From Nocardioides psychrotolerans (GTDB lineage: Bacteria; Actinomycetota; Actinomycetes; Propionibacteriales; Nocardioidaceae), in NCBI RefSeq assembly GCF_900113685.1, contig NZ_FOQG01000007.1, forward strand, positions 62,001-126,000: a stretch of DNA of 64,000 nt. The letters run 5' to 3'. The translations under genes and the position numbers were made by a program. The notes beneath the pieces are model-generated. The model was not told the DNA's origin. It was given only the letters and a program-made list of their open reading frames with translations, and made no database searches. This document shows positions 8,450 through 17,900 of this stretch, in pieces. Within the stretch, counting starts at the first letter, position 1. Each line of letters starts with the position of its first letter.

Positions 8450-9076
8450 ATGGTCGTCCGTCAAGAGTCGCGCACCGGGTCCGGTGTGCAGACGAGCCCC
8501 CCGGAGTTCCGGGCGGCCGTGGCGACGATGCGCGCAGCCACGTTGCGCCCGGAGATCTTCTGCGAGGAGATGCCCGCTCCGCAGCGGATCGCCCCTCACG
8601 CCGCGGCCCTGTCGGCCGACGTCACCGTCGACGGGGTCGACGTGGGCACCGGGCGGATCATCCTGCTCCACGACCCGGCCGGCAACGACGCCTGGGACGG
8701 CACGTTCCGCTGCGTCGCCTACGCCCGCGCGGAGATCGAGCTCGACATGATCACCGACCCGTTGCTCGCCGACGTGGGCTGGTCCTGGTTGACCGAGGCG
8801 CTCAGCGCCCACGGTGCCGCCTACACCGCCGCCTCAGGCACCGTGACCCGGGTCGCGACCGAGAGCTTCGGCGGGATGGCCGACGAGGCCGGCACCGCCC
8901 AGCTGGAGATCCGCGCCTCCTGGACACCTCTCACCGACGAAGCCTCCCCCCTCGACGTCGGTCCGCACGTCGAGGCCTGGGGCGAGCTGCTCTGCACCGC
9001 CGTGGGCCTGCCGCCCGTGCCCGCCGGCGTGACGGTCATGCCCGGCCGTCGGGGCCAGCGGGGCGCGGGCCACTGA
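8450..9076 (+). CDS. DUF3000 family protein
   Basis: A 208-residue actinobacterial protein of unknown function. Family-typical segments are PPEFRAAVATMRAATLRPEI, ADVTVDGVDVGTGRIILLHDP and WDGTFRCVAYARAEIELDM. TACTGT ends six bases before the ATG and no Shine-Dalgarno site is seen, so a leaderless transcript is likely. Its TGA overlaps the ATG of the RNase D gene (ATGA), so the two are co-translated. The pairing DUF3000 - RNase D divergent from hemE is a conserved actinobacterial arrangement, which supports the call though not a function. Confidence 0.85.
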   Translation: MVVRQESRTGSGVQTSPPEFRAAVATMRAATLRPEIFCEEMPAPQRIAPHAAALSADVTVDGVDVGTGRIILLHDPAGNDAWDGTFRCVAYARAEIELDMITDPLLADVGWSWLTEALSAHGAAYTAASGTVTRVATESFGGMADEAGTAQLEIRASWTPLTDEASPLDVGPHVEAWGELLCTAVGLPPVPAGVTVMPGRRGQRGAGH

Positions 9077-10488
9077 TGAGCGACGAGCCCCAGCAACCCG
9101 ACCAGCAACCCGACCCGACGTCCCACGAGAAGCCCGAGCCGGTCGAGCCCGTCGAGCCCGAGGTCCGCGCCGAGCTGCTCACCCTGCGTGACGGCCTCTC
9201 CGCCGTCATCGAGACCGAGGAGGCCCTGCGGGCCTACTGCGACGCGCTCGTCGCCGGCACCGGCCCCGTGGCGATCGACGCCGAGCGCGCCTCCGGCTAC
9301 CGCTACTCCAACCGCGCCTACCTGATCCAGCTGCGTCGCGAGGGTGCCGGCACGTCGCTGATCGACCCGATCGCCTTCGAGTCGCTGGCGCCCCTCCAGG
9401 AGGCCCTCGAGGGCACCGAGTGGATCCTGCACGCCGCCACCCAGGACCTGCCGTGCCTCAACGAGATCGGCCTCTATCCCACCACGCTCTTCGACACCGA
9501 GCTCGCCGGCCGGCTGCTGGGCTATCCCCGGGTCGGCCTCGCCACGCTCGTCGAGACGCTGCTCGAGCGCCGGATGAAGAAGGAGCACTCCGCCGTCGAC
9601 TGGTCGACGCGACCGCTCCCGCAGGCCTGGCTCGAATATGCAGCGCTCGACGTCGAGGTGCTCGTGGAGCTCCGCGACCTGCTCGCCGCCGAGCTGGTCG
9701 AGACCGGCAAGGACGACTGGGCGCGCCAGGAGTTCGACTACCTGAAGACCTTCGAGCTGCCCGCCCGCGTCGACGCGTGGCGTCGGGTGTCGGGACTCCA
9801 CCGGGTGCGCGGGCGCAAGGCCCTGGGGGCCGTCCGGGCCCTGTGGGAGCTGCGCGACTCGCTCGCCGAGCAGCGCGACGTGACCCCCGGACGGATCCTG
9901 CCGGACTCGGCCATCGTGGCGGCGGCGCAGGCGATGCCGCTGGACCGAGAGGCGCTGCTGTCCACCAAGGGCTTCCACGGTCGGGGTGCCGAGCGCTACT
10001 CCAGCCGCTGGGTCGCTGCCCTCCGCGAGGTCGACGAGATGAGCGAGGACGAGCTCCCGACGCGGGCACCGCGTGGAGACGGCCCGCCCCTGCCGCGGGC
10101 CTGGGCCGAGAAGGACCCGGTCGCTGCCCGGCGCCTGACGCTCGCGCGCGAGGCGATGACCGCGCTCGCCGAGGAGCGCAACCTGCCCGTGGAGAACGTC
10201 CTCACCCCCGACTTCCTGCGCCGCACGCTGTGGTCACCGCCCTCGACCCGCCACGGCGACGAGCTGATCGACGCTGTCGTCTCCCAGCTCGCGAGCCACG
10301 GCGCGCGCGGGTGGCAGATCGCGCTGGCGGCTCCCGTGATCGTGACCGCGATCCTTCAGGCCGACGCGGACACGACGGCCGCCCTGGACGCTGCGGCCGC
10401 CGCGTCCGCCGAGACACCCCCCGAGACACCCCCCGAGACACCCCCCGACAGCGCCGGCCTCAGCGCGGATCCTCCAGCGCCGTCCTGA
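9076..10488 (+). CDS. rnd: ribonuclease D (DEDDy exonuclease with HRDC domain)
   Basis: A 470-residue 3'-5' exoribonuclease for stable-RNA maturation. DEDDy motifs are visible: D68-A-E70 in VAIDAERASG, D124 in HAATQDL, and Y187/D191 in WLEYAALDVEVL. An HRDC helical domain follows (about 235-315), then a second helical region. The N-terminal 35 residues are Pro/Glu-rich and disordered; the C-terminus ends in three exact ETPP repeats and an acidic-proline tail. Translation starts within the DUF3000 stop. The 3' end overlaps the convergent WYL regulator by 29 bases. Confidence 0.92.
   Translation: MSDEPQQPDQQPDPTSHEKPEPVEPVEPEVRAELLTLRDGLSAVIETEEALRAYCDALVAGTGPVAIDAERASGYRYSNRAYLIQLRREGAGTSLIDPIAFESLAPLQEALEGTEWILHAATQDLPCLNEIGLYPTTLFDTELAGRLLGYPRVGLATLVETLLERRMKKEHSAVDWSTRPLPQAWLEYAALDVEVLVELRDLLAAELVETGKDDWARQEFDYLKTFELPARVDAWRRVSGLHRVRGRKALGAVRALWELRDSLAEQRDVTPGRILPDSAIVAAAQAMPLDREALLSTKGFHGRGAERYSSRWVAALREVDEMSEDELPTRAPRGDGPPLPRAWAEKDPVAARRLTLAREAMTALAEERNLPVENVLTPDFLRRTLWSPPSTRHGDELIDAVVSQLASHGARGWQIALAAPVIVTAILQADADTTAALDAAAAASAETPPETPPETPPDSAGLSADPPAPS
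10411..10446 (+). repeat. three perfect 12-bp tandem copies inside rnd
   Basis: GAGACACCCCCC occurs three times in a row (10411-10422, 10423-10434, 10435-10446) and encodes ETPP three times in the disordered tail of RNase D. Copy number is likely to slip between strains without loss of frame. Confidence 0.9.
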
Positions 10489-11422
10489 GCCGCTCGGCCA
10501 GCACTGCCACGGCCGCGCGCAGCTCCGGACCACCCTCGACGCGGTAGGGGAACGGCACCCGCGCCAGCCACTCCTGGGCATACATCTCCGGGTTGCTCGT
10601 CGTGCCCACGAGCACGCAGCCCTCGCCCAGGGACTCGAGGCGGCCCATCGTGGGGTGGACCCAGGGCGCGACCCGGGCCAGGGGAGCGTCGAGGACCACG
10701 CGGGTCTCGTGCTCCCACCCGCTCGACAGGGCCTCCTCCAGGGCCGCGACGGGGTCGAGCCCCGCGGGCGGCTCGAAGCGCTGCGTGGTCTCGCGGACCG
10801 CGCCGATCCGGTCGACGCGGTAGGTCCGGGCGGCGTCGGCGTGGTGGGAGTGGCACAGCAGGTACCACCGGCCAAGGCGCACCACGACCGCCCACGGGTC
10901 CACCTCGGAGTCCCAGGTCCGGCCGGAGCCGCTGCGGTAGGACACGACGACCCGGTGATGGGACGCGACCGCGGCGACCAGCGCGCTCGTGGTGGCCGGG
11001 TCGGGCCGGGTGGAGTGCTGCCGCGGGACCGCGGCTGCGTGCTCACGGAGCACCGCAGCCTGCCGGCCCACGCTGTCGGGCAGCGCCCGCACCACCTTGC
11101 CGAGCGCCCTGCCGACCAGGTCCTCGGCGTCGGTCGCGGCGGGCTGGCCGTCGAGCACCGCCATCACCAGCCCCAGCGCCTCCTCCTGGGTGAACATCAC
11201 GGCCGGCAGCCTGGCACCGCGGCCGAGCCGGTAGCCGCCGTAGGGGCCGCGGGTGGCCTCCACCGGGATCCCGGCCTCGCGCAGGATCACGACGTAGCGT
11301 CGCGCGGCCCGCTCGGTGACCCCGAGTCGCTCCCCGAGATCGGCCGCGCTCACGCCGGGACGGTCCTGGAGGATCTCCAACGCGCGCAGCGCCCGCGCCG
11401 TGGGACTCGACTGGGAGGACAT
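10460..11422 (-). CDS. WYL-domain transcriptional regulator (DeoR/HTH_11 type)
   Basis: A 320-residue regulator. N-terminal winged helix (residues 5-60: RALRALEILQDRPGVSAADL, LGVTERAARRYVVILREAG, YGGYRL), a linker, and a WYL sensor domain (about 145-240) with RLGRWYLLCHSH as its WYL strand and ARTYRVDRIGAV following. A WCX-like C-terminal region ends the protein. Divergent from an alpha/beta hydrolase across 85 bases that contain a perfect inverted repeat, so it probably controls itself and that hydrolase. The ligand is unknown; WYL proteins sense nucleic acids or other negatively charged ligands. Confidence 0.88.
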   Translation of the reverse strand: MSSQSSPTARALRALEILQDRPGVSAADLGERLGVTERAARRYVVILREAGIPVEATRGPYGGYRLGRGARLPAVMFTQEEALGLVMAVLDGQPAATDAEDLVGRALGKVVRALPDSVGRQAAVLREHAAAVPRQHSTRPDPATTSALVAAVASHHRVVVSYRSGSGRTWDSEVDPWAVVVRLGRWYLLCHSHHADAARTYRVDRIGAVRETTQRFEPPAGLDPVAALEEALSSGWEHETRVVLDAPLARVAPWVHPTMGRLESLGEGCVLVGTTSNPEMYAQEWLARVPFPYRVEGGPELRAAVAVLAERLRTALEDPR

Positions 11423-11443
11423 TTCTCGACCTTAGGCCACGAA

Positions 11444-11462
11444 CCGGACGCAGATCGTCCGG
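11444..11462. promoter_or_regulatory. candidate operator of the WYL regulator
   Basis: CCGGACG - CAGAT - CGTCCGG is a perfect 7-bp inverted repeat with a 5-base spacer, in the divergent gap between the WYL regulator (start 11422) and the hydrolase (start 11508). Position and symmetry fit an operator for the adjacent regulator; the assignment is inference. Confidence 0.5.
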
Positions 11463-11507
11463 AACCGGCCCTAGCGTGAGCGGCAGCCCCGAAGAAGGAG
11501 AACTGAC

Positions 11508-12188
11508 ATGGACATCGTGCTCGTCGCCGGCCTGTGGCTCGACGGATCTGCCTGGGACGCCGTCGTCCCGGAGCTCGAGGCGCTCGGCCACCGCGCCGTC
11601 CCGATCACCTTGCCGGGACAGGGCGACGGCGCCGCGGCGACGCTGGATGACCAGGTGGCAGCCGTGGTCGCCGCGATCGACGCCGCCACCGGGCCGGCGC
11701 TCGTCGTGGGTCACTCCGCGGCGTGCACCCTCGCCTGGCTGGCCGCCGACGCGCGACCCGACACGGTGGCCAAGGTCGCGCTGATCGGCGGCTTCCCCTC
11801 GACGGAGGGCACGGCGTACGCCGCGTTCTTCCCGGCGCAGGACGGCGTGATGGCGTTCCCGGGGTGGGGGCCCTTCGAGGGGCCGGACTCCGACGACCTC
11901 GACCAGACCACGAAGGACCGCATCGCGGCTGCGGCCATCCCCGTGCCCGAAGCGGTCGCCACCGGGCTCGTCCGCTACACCTCGCAGCGACGCTTCGACG
12001 TGCCGCTCGTGCTGGTGTGCCCGGAGTTCAGCCCCGAGCAGGCCCGCGAGTGGATCGCCGGCGGCGACACCCCGGAGCTGTCGACGGCGCGAAGTCTCGA
12101 GCTCGTCGACCTCGACTCCGGGCACTGGCCGATGTTCAGCCAGCCGAAGGCGCTGGCGGCCCTGCTGGACGAGGCCGCCGGCAGCTGA
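11508..12188 (+). CDS. alpha/beta hydrolase
   Basis: A 226-residue serine hydrolase of the alpha/beta fold. The oxyanion region is VAGLWLDGSAWD near the start, the nucleophile elbow is VVGHSAACTLAWLA (Ser about 70), and the C-terminal catalytic His lies in LDSGHWPMFSQP. A clear ribosome site (GAAGGAGAA) precedes the ATG. There is no signal peptide, so it acts in the cytoplasm. It is divergent from and probably controlled by the WYL regulator. The substrate cannot be inferred; esterase or related small-molecule hydrolase is the cautious reading. Confidence 0.82.
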   Translation: MDIVLVAGLWLDGSAWDAVVPELEALGHRAVPITLPGQGDGAAATLDDQVAAVVAAIDAATGPALVVGHSAACTLAWLAADARPDTVAKVALIGGFPSTEGTAYAAFFPAQDGVMAFPGWGPFEGPDSDDLDQTTKDRIAAAAIPVPEAVATGLVRYTSQRRFDVPLVLVCPEFSPEQAREWIAGGDTPELSTARSLELVDLDSGHWPMFSQPKALAALLDEAAGS

Positions 12189-12192
12189 GCTG

Positions 12193-13635
12193 CTAGTCGG
12201 CGTCCTGCGAAGCAGACTCGCTGGCACTCTCACCGGGGCTGGCCAGCTCCGGGTCGAGCACCGCGCGCGACTGCTCGTCGATCTGGGTCGTGAGGGCCTC
12301 GAGGTCGGGCACGGTGACGCTCAGCATCAGCCGCAGGCTCCCGGCCACGGCGGCCTGGAGCGCGGTGTAGTCGTTGATCAGCGGCGGCACGACCATGTCG
12401 CGGATGCTGGCGCTGAAGACACCGGCGTGCTCGGGCTGGAGGGCCGGCTGGAGGAAGTCCTCGGACACGGCGACGGGCAGGCTCGCCGGGGCGAGGTAGC
12501 CGGCGCGCGCCACCCGGGCGACGGGCTCGGCGGACACCGCGTGCACCAGGAAGTCTGCCGCCTTGGCGATGTTGGGCGCCTCGCTGGAGACGCACAACCC
12601 GGTGATGTCGCCGATGGTCGCAGCGCTGTCGAGCGTGGGCATCGGCATCACGTCGAAGCTCAGGCCGTCGATCTCGCGCAGGTCGGGGGTGAGGGAGCGG
12701 AAGCCAGCGATCATGCCGAGCTTGCCCCGCTCGAACCACTCCATCGGCGAGGCCTCCTCGAGCTGCTCGTCGCTCAGTGTCACCGACGCGTCACGCAGGA
12801 GCTCGAGGGTGCGGCTCAGGGCCTCCTGGGAGCTGTCCTCGGAGAGCGCGAGCGAGGTGGGCTCGTTGTCGTCGTCGAAGAGGTCGCCGCCACCGGAGTA
12901 GACGAACGGCGCGAGGCCGCGCAGCGTCGGGTCGATGTAGACACCGGTGCTGCCACGGCGCGGTCGCGTGGCGAACTCGGCGGCCGCGGTGAACTGCTCG
13001 AAGGTCCACCCCTCGCGCACCTCGTCCTCGGGAGTCTCCTCGTCGTCCTCGGGTGCCGGGAGGTCGCGGGCGAGCATCCGGTCGAAGTCGATGAGGTCGG
13101 TGTTGTAGTAGATGACCATCGGCGAGATGCCGTAGGGCATGCACTGCAGCTCGTTGTCCGCGGAGAACGCGAGGAGGGCGTCGCGGGCATAGTCGTCGGT
13201 GTAGTTGACGCCGCGCTCGTCGAGCAGCTCGAGCAGCGGCTGGTTGAGCCCCTCCTCCTGCACCATCGCGAGGTCACCGCGCGAGACCAGGTAGAGGTCG
13301 GGGACCTCGCCGTCCCGCATCGAGGCGACGAACGCGTCGTGCGTCGGCCAGGACTGCAGCTCGATCTCGCTGGTCACGCTGTCGGTGTTGTAGTCGTCGA
13401 CCATCGCGCGGTAGGCCGCGACCTCCGCGTCGGCACCCCAGACCCCGAAGGTCAGGTCGGTCGGCCTGGCCGGCGGCGACGTCTGGGTCGGCGGGGCGGG
13501 CGAGGGGTCCTGCTGGTCGGCGTCGCAACCAGCCACGCCGAGGCTCAGCGCCAGGACGCCGGCGAGCGCGACGGCAGCCGCACGAGGTCGTCGTACGTCG
13601 CGGAGTCCTCGCCTCAAGCCGTGTCCCTGCCTCAT
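12193..13635 (-). CDS. extracellular solute-binding lipoprotein (ABC type 1, sugar-like)
   Basis: A 480-residue secreted lipoprotein: basic N-terminus, hydrophobic core, lipobox LSLGVAGC (Cys37), then a Pro/Thr/Ser spacer. The mature part resembles family-1 solute-binding proteins: DLTFGVWGADAEVAAYRAMV, VPDLYLVSRGDLAMV, PYGISPMVIYYNTDLI (classic hinge strand), a WTFEQFTAAAEFAT segment and FERGKLGMIAGFRS. The C-terminus is Ser/Glu/Asp-rich. No permease or ATPase gene is adjacent on either side, so it either works with a remote transporter or has a sensing role. It ends five bases from the convergent hydrolase. Confidence 0.82.
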   Translation of the reverse strand: MRQGHGLRRGLRDVRRPRAAAVALAGVLALSLGVAGCDADQQDPSPAPPTQTSPPARPTDLTFGVWGADAEVAAYRAMVDDYNTDSVTSEIELQSWPTHDAFVASMRDGEVPDLYLVSRGDLAMVQEEGLNQPLLELLDERGVNYTDDYARDALLAFSADNELQCMPYGISPMVIYYNTDLIDFDRMLARDLPAPEDDEETPEDEVREGWTFEQFTAAAEFATRPRRGSTGVYIDPTLRGLAPFVYSGGGDLFDDDNEPTSLALSEDSSQEALSRTLELLRDASVTLSDEQLEEASPMEWFERGKLGMIAGFRSLTPDLREIDGLSFDVMPMPTLDSAATIGDITGLCVSSEAPNIAKAADFLVHAVSAEPVARVARAGYLAPASLPVAVSEDFLQPALQPEHAGVFSASIRDMVVPPLINDYTALQAAVAGSLRLMLSVTVPDLEALTTQIDEQSRAVLDPELASPGESASESASQDAD

Positions 13636-13691
13636 CCGTGGGTGCTGCCGTCTGGTCGCGCGGGCGTCACATTACCTGTGGGGCGTCAGCG

Positions 13692-14159
13692 TCAGGCTGT
13701 GGAGTGGAATCGGCGGGCCGCCGCGACGACGGCGTCGAACGCGGCGCGGTCCAGCGCAGCGCCCTCACGTCGTACGGCGTCGTGCTCGAGCACGATGAGG
13801 CGGTCCAGCCGGACCTCGCTCGGGCGGCCCTGCCGGTCCCAGCCCCCGGCGCCCACGTCCATCCAGTGGCGCCCGTGACGGGTCTCGTCGGCGGCGTCGC
13901 GGTCGTGGTCCTTGCTGGTCAGCATCAGGCCGAGCCACCGCTCGTGGCCGCCGGCCCGGCGACGCCCGATGATCAGCACCGGCCGGTCCTTGCCCTGGCG
14001 AGGGTCGTCCTCGTAGGGCACCCACGCCCACACGACCTCGCCCGGGTCGGCCTTGCCGTCACGCCTCGGCGCGTAGCCGATCTCGTCGGGCAGGCGACCG
14101 GAGCGACGACGGCGGACGCGGCCCAGGAGCTGGCGAGTCATCTGGCGGGGAGACCTCAT
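13692..14159 (-). CDS. PemK/MazF-family protein without an adjacent antitoxin
   Basis: A 155-residue protein with the PemK/MazF barrel: GEVVWAWVPYEDDPRQGKDRPVLIIG (split at about residues 41-66) is the family's N-terminal strand-loop, followed by LGLMLTSKDHD and RLDRLIVLEHD. The N-terminal 40 residues are unusually basic. MazF toxins cut mRNA, but this long actinobacterial version usually stands alone and may not be a toxin. TAACCT lies six bases ahead of the ATG with no ribosome site, consistent with a leaderless mRNA. I find no small antitoxin gene upstream or downstream. Confidence 0.75.
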   Translation of the reverse strand: MRSPRQMTRQLLGRVRRRRSGRLPDEIGYAPRRDGKADPGEVVWAWVPYEDDPRQGKDRPVLIIGRRRAGGHERWLGLMLTSKDHDRDAADETRHGRHWMDVGAGGWDRQGRPSEVRLDRLIVLEHDAVRREGAALDRAAFDAVVAAARRFHSTA

Positions 14160-14315
14160 GGCACGAGGTTAGGGCGCAACACCGCGCCGTCTCGGCAGGG
14201 GAGCTGGTGAGCACGCCGGACCGGGAGCACCTCTCGGCGCATGGCCGCTCGTAGCGGCTTATTGTGGGACCCGGGGCTACCGCAGTCCGGCGCACTCAAG
14301 CACCAGTCTAGGGGG

Positions 14316-14918
14316 TCAAGCCAGCCCGCGGGCGAGCTCGACGTGACCGGCGGCCTCGAGCTGCTCGGCCAGCGCGAGCATCCGCGTGACGTCCGTCTCG
14401 CCGCCCAGGACGGCGCGGCCGGTGGCGACGACGCGGGCGAAGGCGGCGGCCCGGAAGAGCACGTCGGCGAAGTCACCCGAGGCGATGCCGCGCAGGACCT
14501 GGTCGACCATGGCGCGCAGCTCGGCCGGGCCGGGCGGGTCGGCCACGCCGGCCACGACTCGCGCGACCTGGGCCCGGGCGCGGCCGGCCTCGAACTCGCG
14601 GGCCACCCCGACCGCGTCGGCATAGACCCACGAGCGGAGCAGGTAGAGCCGCCACAGGCAGCCGGCGAGGGAATCGGCCGGAGAGTGCGACCACACCTCG
14701 GCGATCGACTCGATGCCCTCGGTGTCGGCGAGGTGCATCAGCCGGTCAGCAACCGCCTTGTCGTCGCTCTCCCGCGCCCCGCGCACCAGCAGCGCCGCGG
14801 CCCGGTCCCCGGCCTCGGTCACGAGCGCAGGGTCGGCACCGCCGACGAACTCGTCGAAGAATCCGCTGCTGCGCTGCATCGGCCGGTGGTGGGGCCGGGG
14901 ATGGGGCTGGTCGGTCAT
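14316..14918 (-). CDS. conserved actinobacterial protein of unknown function
   Basis: A 200-residue, mostly helical, Ala/Arg/Asp-rich soluble protein. I recognise no catalytic motif. Features seen are a His/Pro-rich N-terminus, FDEFVGGADPALV, WRLYLLRSWVYADAVGVAREFEAGRAR (a long helix, split) and a final helical hairpin. Its start overlaps the hrpA stop (ATGA), so it is translated with the helicase gene and may share its regulation. The 156-base stretch between it and the PemK-like gene holds a small perfect hairpin (14244-14258) but no gene. Confidence 0.7.
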   Translation of the reverse strand: MTDQPHPRPHHRPMQRSSGFFDEFVGGADPALVTEAGDRAAALLVRGARESDDKAVADRLMHLADTEGIESIAEVWSHSPADSLAGCLWRLYLLRSWVYADAVGVAREFEAGRARAQVARVVAGVADPPGPAELRAMVDQVLRGIASGDFADVLFRAAAFARVVATGRAVLGGETDVTRMLALAEQLEAAGHVELARGLA

Positions 14919-17900
14919 CCGGTCAGGCTACGGCGGATGCGTTGGTCGCTCACCGGGTAGGCCGTGCCGAGCTGCTGGGCCCAGAGCGAGACGCGATACT
15001 CCTCGAGCATCCACCGCACCTGGCGCAGCGCCTCACCCGGCGGCCGGTCCTCGGGCAGCGCAGCCAGCCGGTGCAGGTAGGCCGCCTGGAGCTCGGCGAC
15101 CCGGTCCATCAGCTGGCGGTCCTTGTTGACCGCTGCGCCCCCGCCGTCGAGCCGGTCGCGACGTGCCTGGACGGCGGTGAGGTAGCGGTGCAGCTGGCGC
15201 AGCTGGGTCACGCCCGCGTCACCGACGAAGCCGCGCGTCACCAGGCGGTCGACCTGCCCCTTCATGTCGGCCAACGCCGGGAGCATCGCCATGTCGGCGC
15301 GCCCGCTGAGCCGTTTCTCGGTCGCCCGCCAGGTGTCGAGCACGCGGATGACCTCGGCGACGACCGCCGGCAGCTCTGCGGCCTGCGCGCGACCCGCCTC
15401 GCCCAGCAGCACGTCGTACGACGCCTGGTCGCGCGTCGGTGGCCGGGCGTCGACGCAGGCCTGCAGGACCGCGTGGCGGCAGTCCTCGAGCAGCTCGGAG
15501 ACGTGGGGGTAGGGCGAGCCGGCGAGGCCGAGCTTCTCGAGGTTGGAGAGTCCGTCGAGGACCGGACGGTCGGCGCGGGGCAGGGTGAGCGCGAGCAACC
15601 GGGTGACCCCGAGACGGTGCCGTGCATCGCGCTCGTCCTGGGAGCCGAAGACCTTGAGCCCGATGCTGGCGCCCTCGTCGACGAGCCCGGGATAGCCCTG
15701 CACGTCATGGCCCGCGCGCACCTGGCGGAAGGACTCCTCGATGGTGCGGAAGACCCACGTCGTCTCGCCGGTGCGGGACAGGCCGCTGTCGGAGGCGACC
15801 TCGGCCATCGCCTTCGCGAACTGCGGTCGCAGCGGCGCCTTCAGCGCTTCGAGGTCCTTGCCGCGGGCGTGCTCGCTGCCGTCGTCGCCGACGACGCGGT
15901 AGGTCGGGCGCAGGTGCTCGGCGAGCTTGTCCCAGTCCCACGACTCCCGGGGCACGAACACCCCGGTCGTCGAGCGCAGGTGCCGCTCGAGCGCGTCGAG
16001 CAGCGGCTCCTCCCCCGCCGGCACGGCGGCGAGGAAGGCCCGCGCGGTGTTGGGGGCCGGCACGAAGCTGACCCTCAGGTTCTTGGGCAGGCTGCGGATC
16101 AGCTCGGTGACGAGCTCCTCGCGCAGGCCCGGCACGTTCCACGAGAAGTCGTCGGCGACGACCCGGTTGAGGGTCGCGACCGGCACGTCGATGGTGAGTC
16201 CGTCGTCGGCCGAGCCGGGCTCGAAGTGATAGCTGATCGGGAAGGTGAGGCCCTCGCCGGCCGACCCGTCGCCGGCGCTCCACGTCGAGGGGTAGTCGTC
16301 CTCGCGGATCTCCTCGGCCGTGTCGTGGCGCAGCATCGAGGGGTCGAAGGTGAGGAGCTCGGGGTCCAGCCGGCGAGCGTCCTTCCACCACCGGTCGAAG
16401 TGGGCGCCACTGACGACCTCGGCCCCGACGCGCGCGTCGTAGAAGTCGAAGAGGGTGTGCTCGTCGACGACGATGTCGCGGCGGCGCGCCCGGTGCTCGA
16501 GCTCCTCGGCCTCCTCGAGCAGCGCGCGGTTGCGCGCGAAGAACTTCTGCTGCGTCGACCACTCGCCGTAGACCAGCGCGTGGCGGATGAAGAGCTCGCG
16601 ACTGAGCTCGCGGTCGACCTTGCCGAAGCTGATCAGGCGGTCGGCGATCAGCGGGACGCCGTACAAGGTGGCGCGCTCGTGGGCCATCACCGACGCGCGC
16701 TTCTTGGACCAGTGCGGCTCGGAGTAGGTGCGCTTGACCAGGTCGCCGCCGAGACGCTCGGCCCACTCGGGCTTGATCGCGGCGTTCTGCCGGGCCCAGA
16801 GCCGCGAGGTCTCCACGAGCTCGCCGGCCATCACGAAGGCCGGTGGCTGGCGGGCGAGGCCGCTGCCGGGGAAGATGGCGAACTTGGCGCCGCGGGAGCC
16901 GAGGTACTCCCGCATCGGGCGGCGACCCTTGCCCGGTCTGCCCGTGGACGGGGCGACCTCCTCGAGCAGGCCGAACTGGCTGAGCAGCCCGGAGAGCAGC
17001 GCCTGGTGAATGCCGTCGGCGTCCGGGGTGTCCGCGGGCACCCCGACGTCGATCTTCATCTCCTTGCAGACCTGGCGCAGCTGGGACTCGAAGTCCTGCC
17101 ACTCCCGCACGCGGAGGTAGTTGAGGAACTCTCGTCTGCACATGCGACGGAAGGCGCTGCTGCCCATCTCCCCCTGCTGCTCCTTGACGTAGCGCCACAG
17201 GTTGAGCCAGGTGAGGAAGTCGGAGCCCTCGGCCTTGAAGCGGGCGTGCTGCTGGTCGGCCTGCGCGCGCATCTCGGCGGGTCGCTCACGGGGGTCCTGG
17301 AGCGAGAGCGCGGCGGAGATGACGATGACCTCGCGCACGCAGCCGAGGCGCTCCGCCTCGAGGATCATCCGGCCGAGCCGCGGGTCGATGGGCAGGCGGG
17401 CGAGGCGGCGGCCGAGCTGGGTGAGGCGTACGCCGCCGCGGGTCTCAGCAGCACCGGTCGTGCCCAGCGCGCCGAGCTCCTCCAGCAGCTGGACCCCGGC
17501 GGTGACGTTGCGCCGGTCGGGCGGCTCGACGAACGGGAAGCGACCGACCTCGCCGAGCCCGAGCGAGGCCATCTGGAGGATGACGGACGCGAGGTTGGTG
17601 CGCAGGATCTCGGGATCGGTAAACTCCGGACGGCCCTCGAAGTCCTCCTCGGAGTAGAGCCGGATCGCGATGCCGGCCTCGACGCGGCCGCACCGACCGG
17701 AGCGCTGGTTGGCCGACGCCTGGCTGATCGCCTCGATCGGCAGCCGCTGCACCTTGGTGCGCGCCGAGTAGCGCGAGATGCGCGCGACGCCCGAGTCGAC
17801 GACGTAGCGGATGCCGGGCACGGTCAGCGAGGTCTCCGCGACGTTGGTGGCGAGCACGACGCGGCGGCCGGTGTGGGCGGCGAAGACGCGGTGCTGCTCG

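Noticed and set aside
10411..10446. Three direct 12-bp repeats as a possible CRISPR-like or iteron array
   Set aside because: They are contiguous without spacers and encode ETPP in frame within RNase D, so they are coding microrepeats.
14244..14263. GCCGCT-CGT-AGCGGC followed by TTATT, looking like an intrinsic terminator on the plus strand
   Set aside because: No plus-strand gene ends nearby; it lies ahead of the leaderless PemK-like gene. It may be a small dyad but I cannot assign it.
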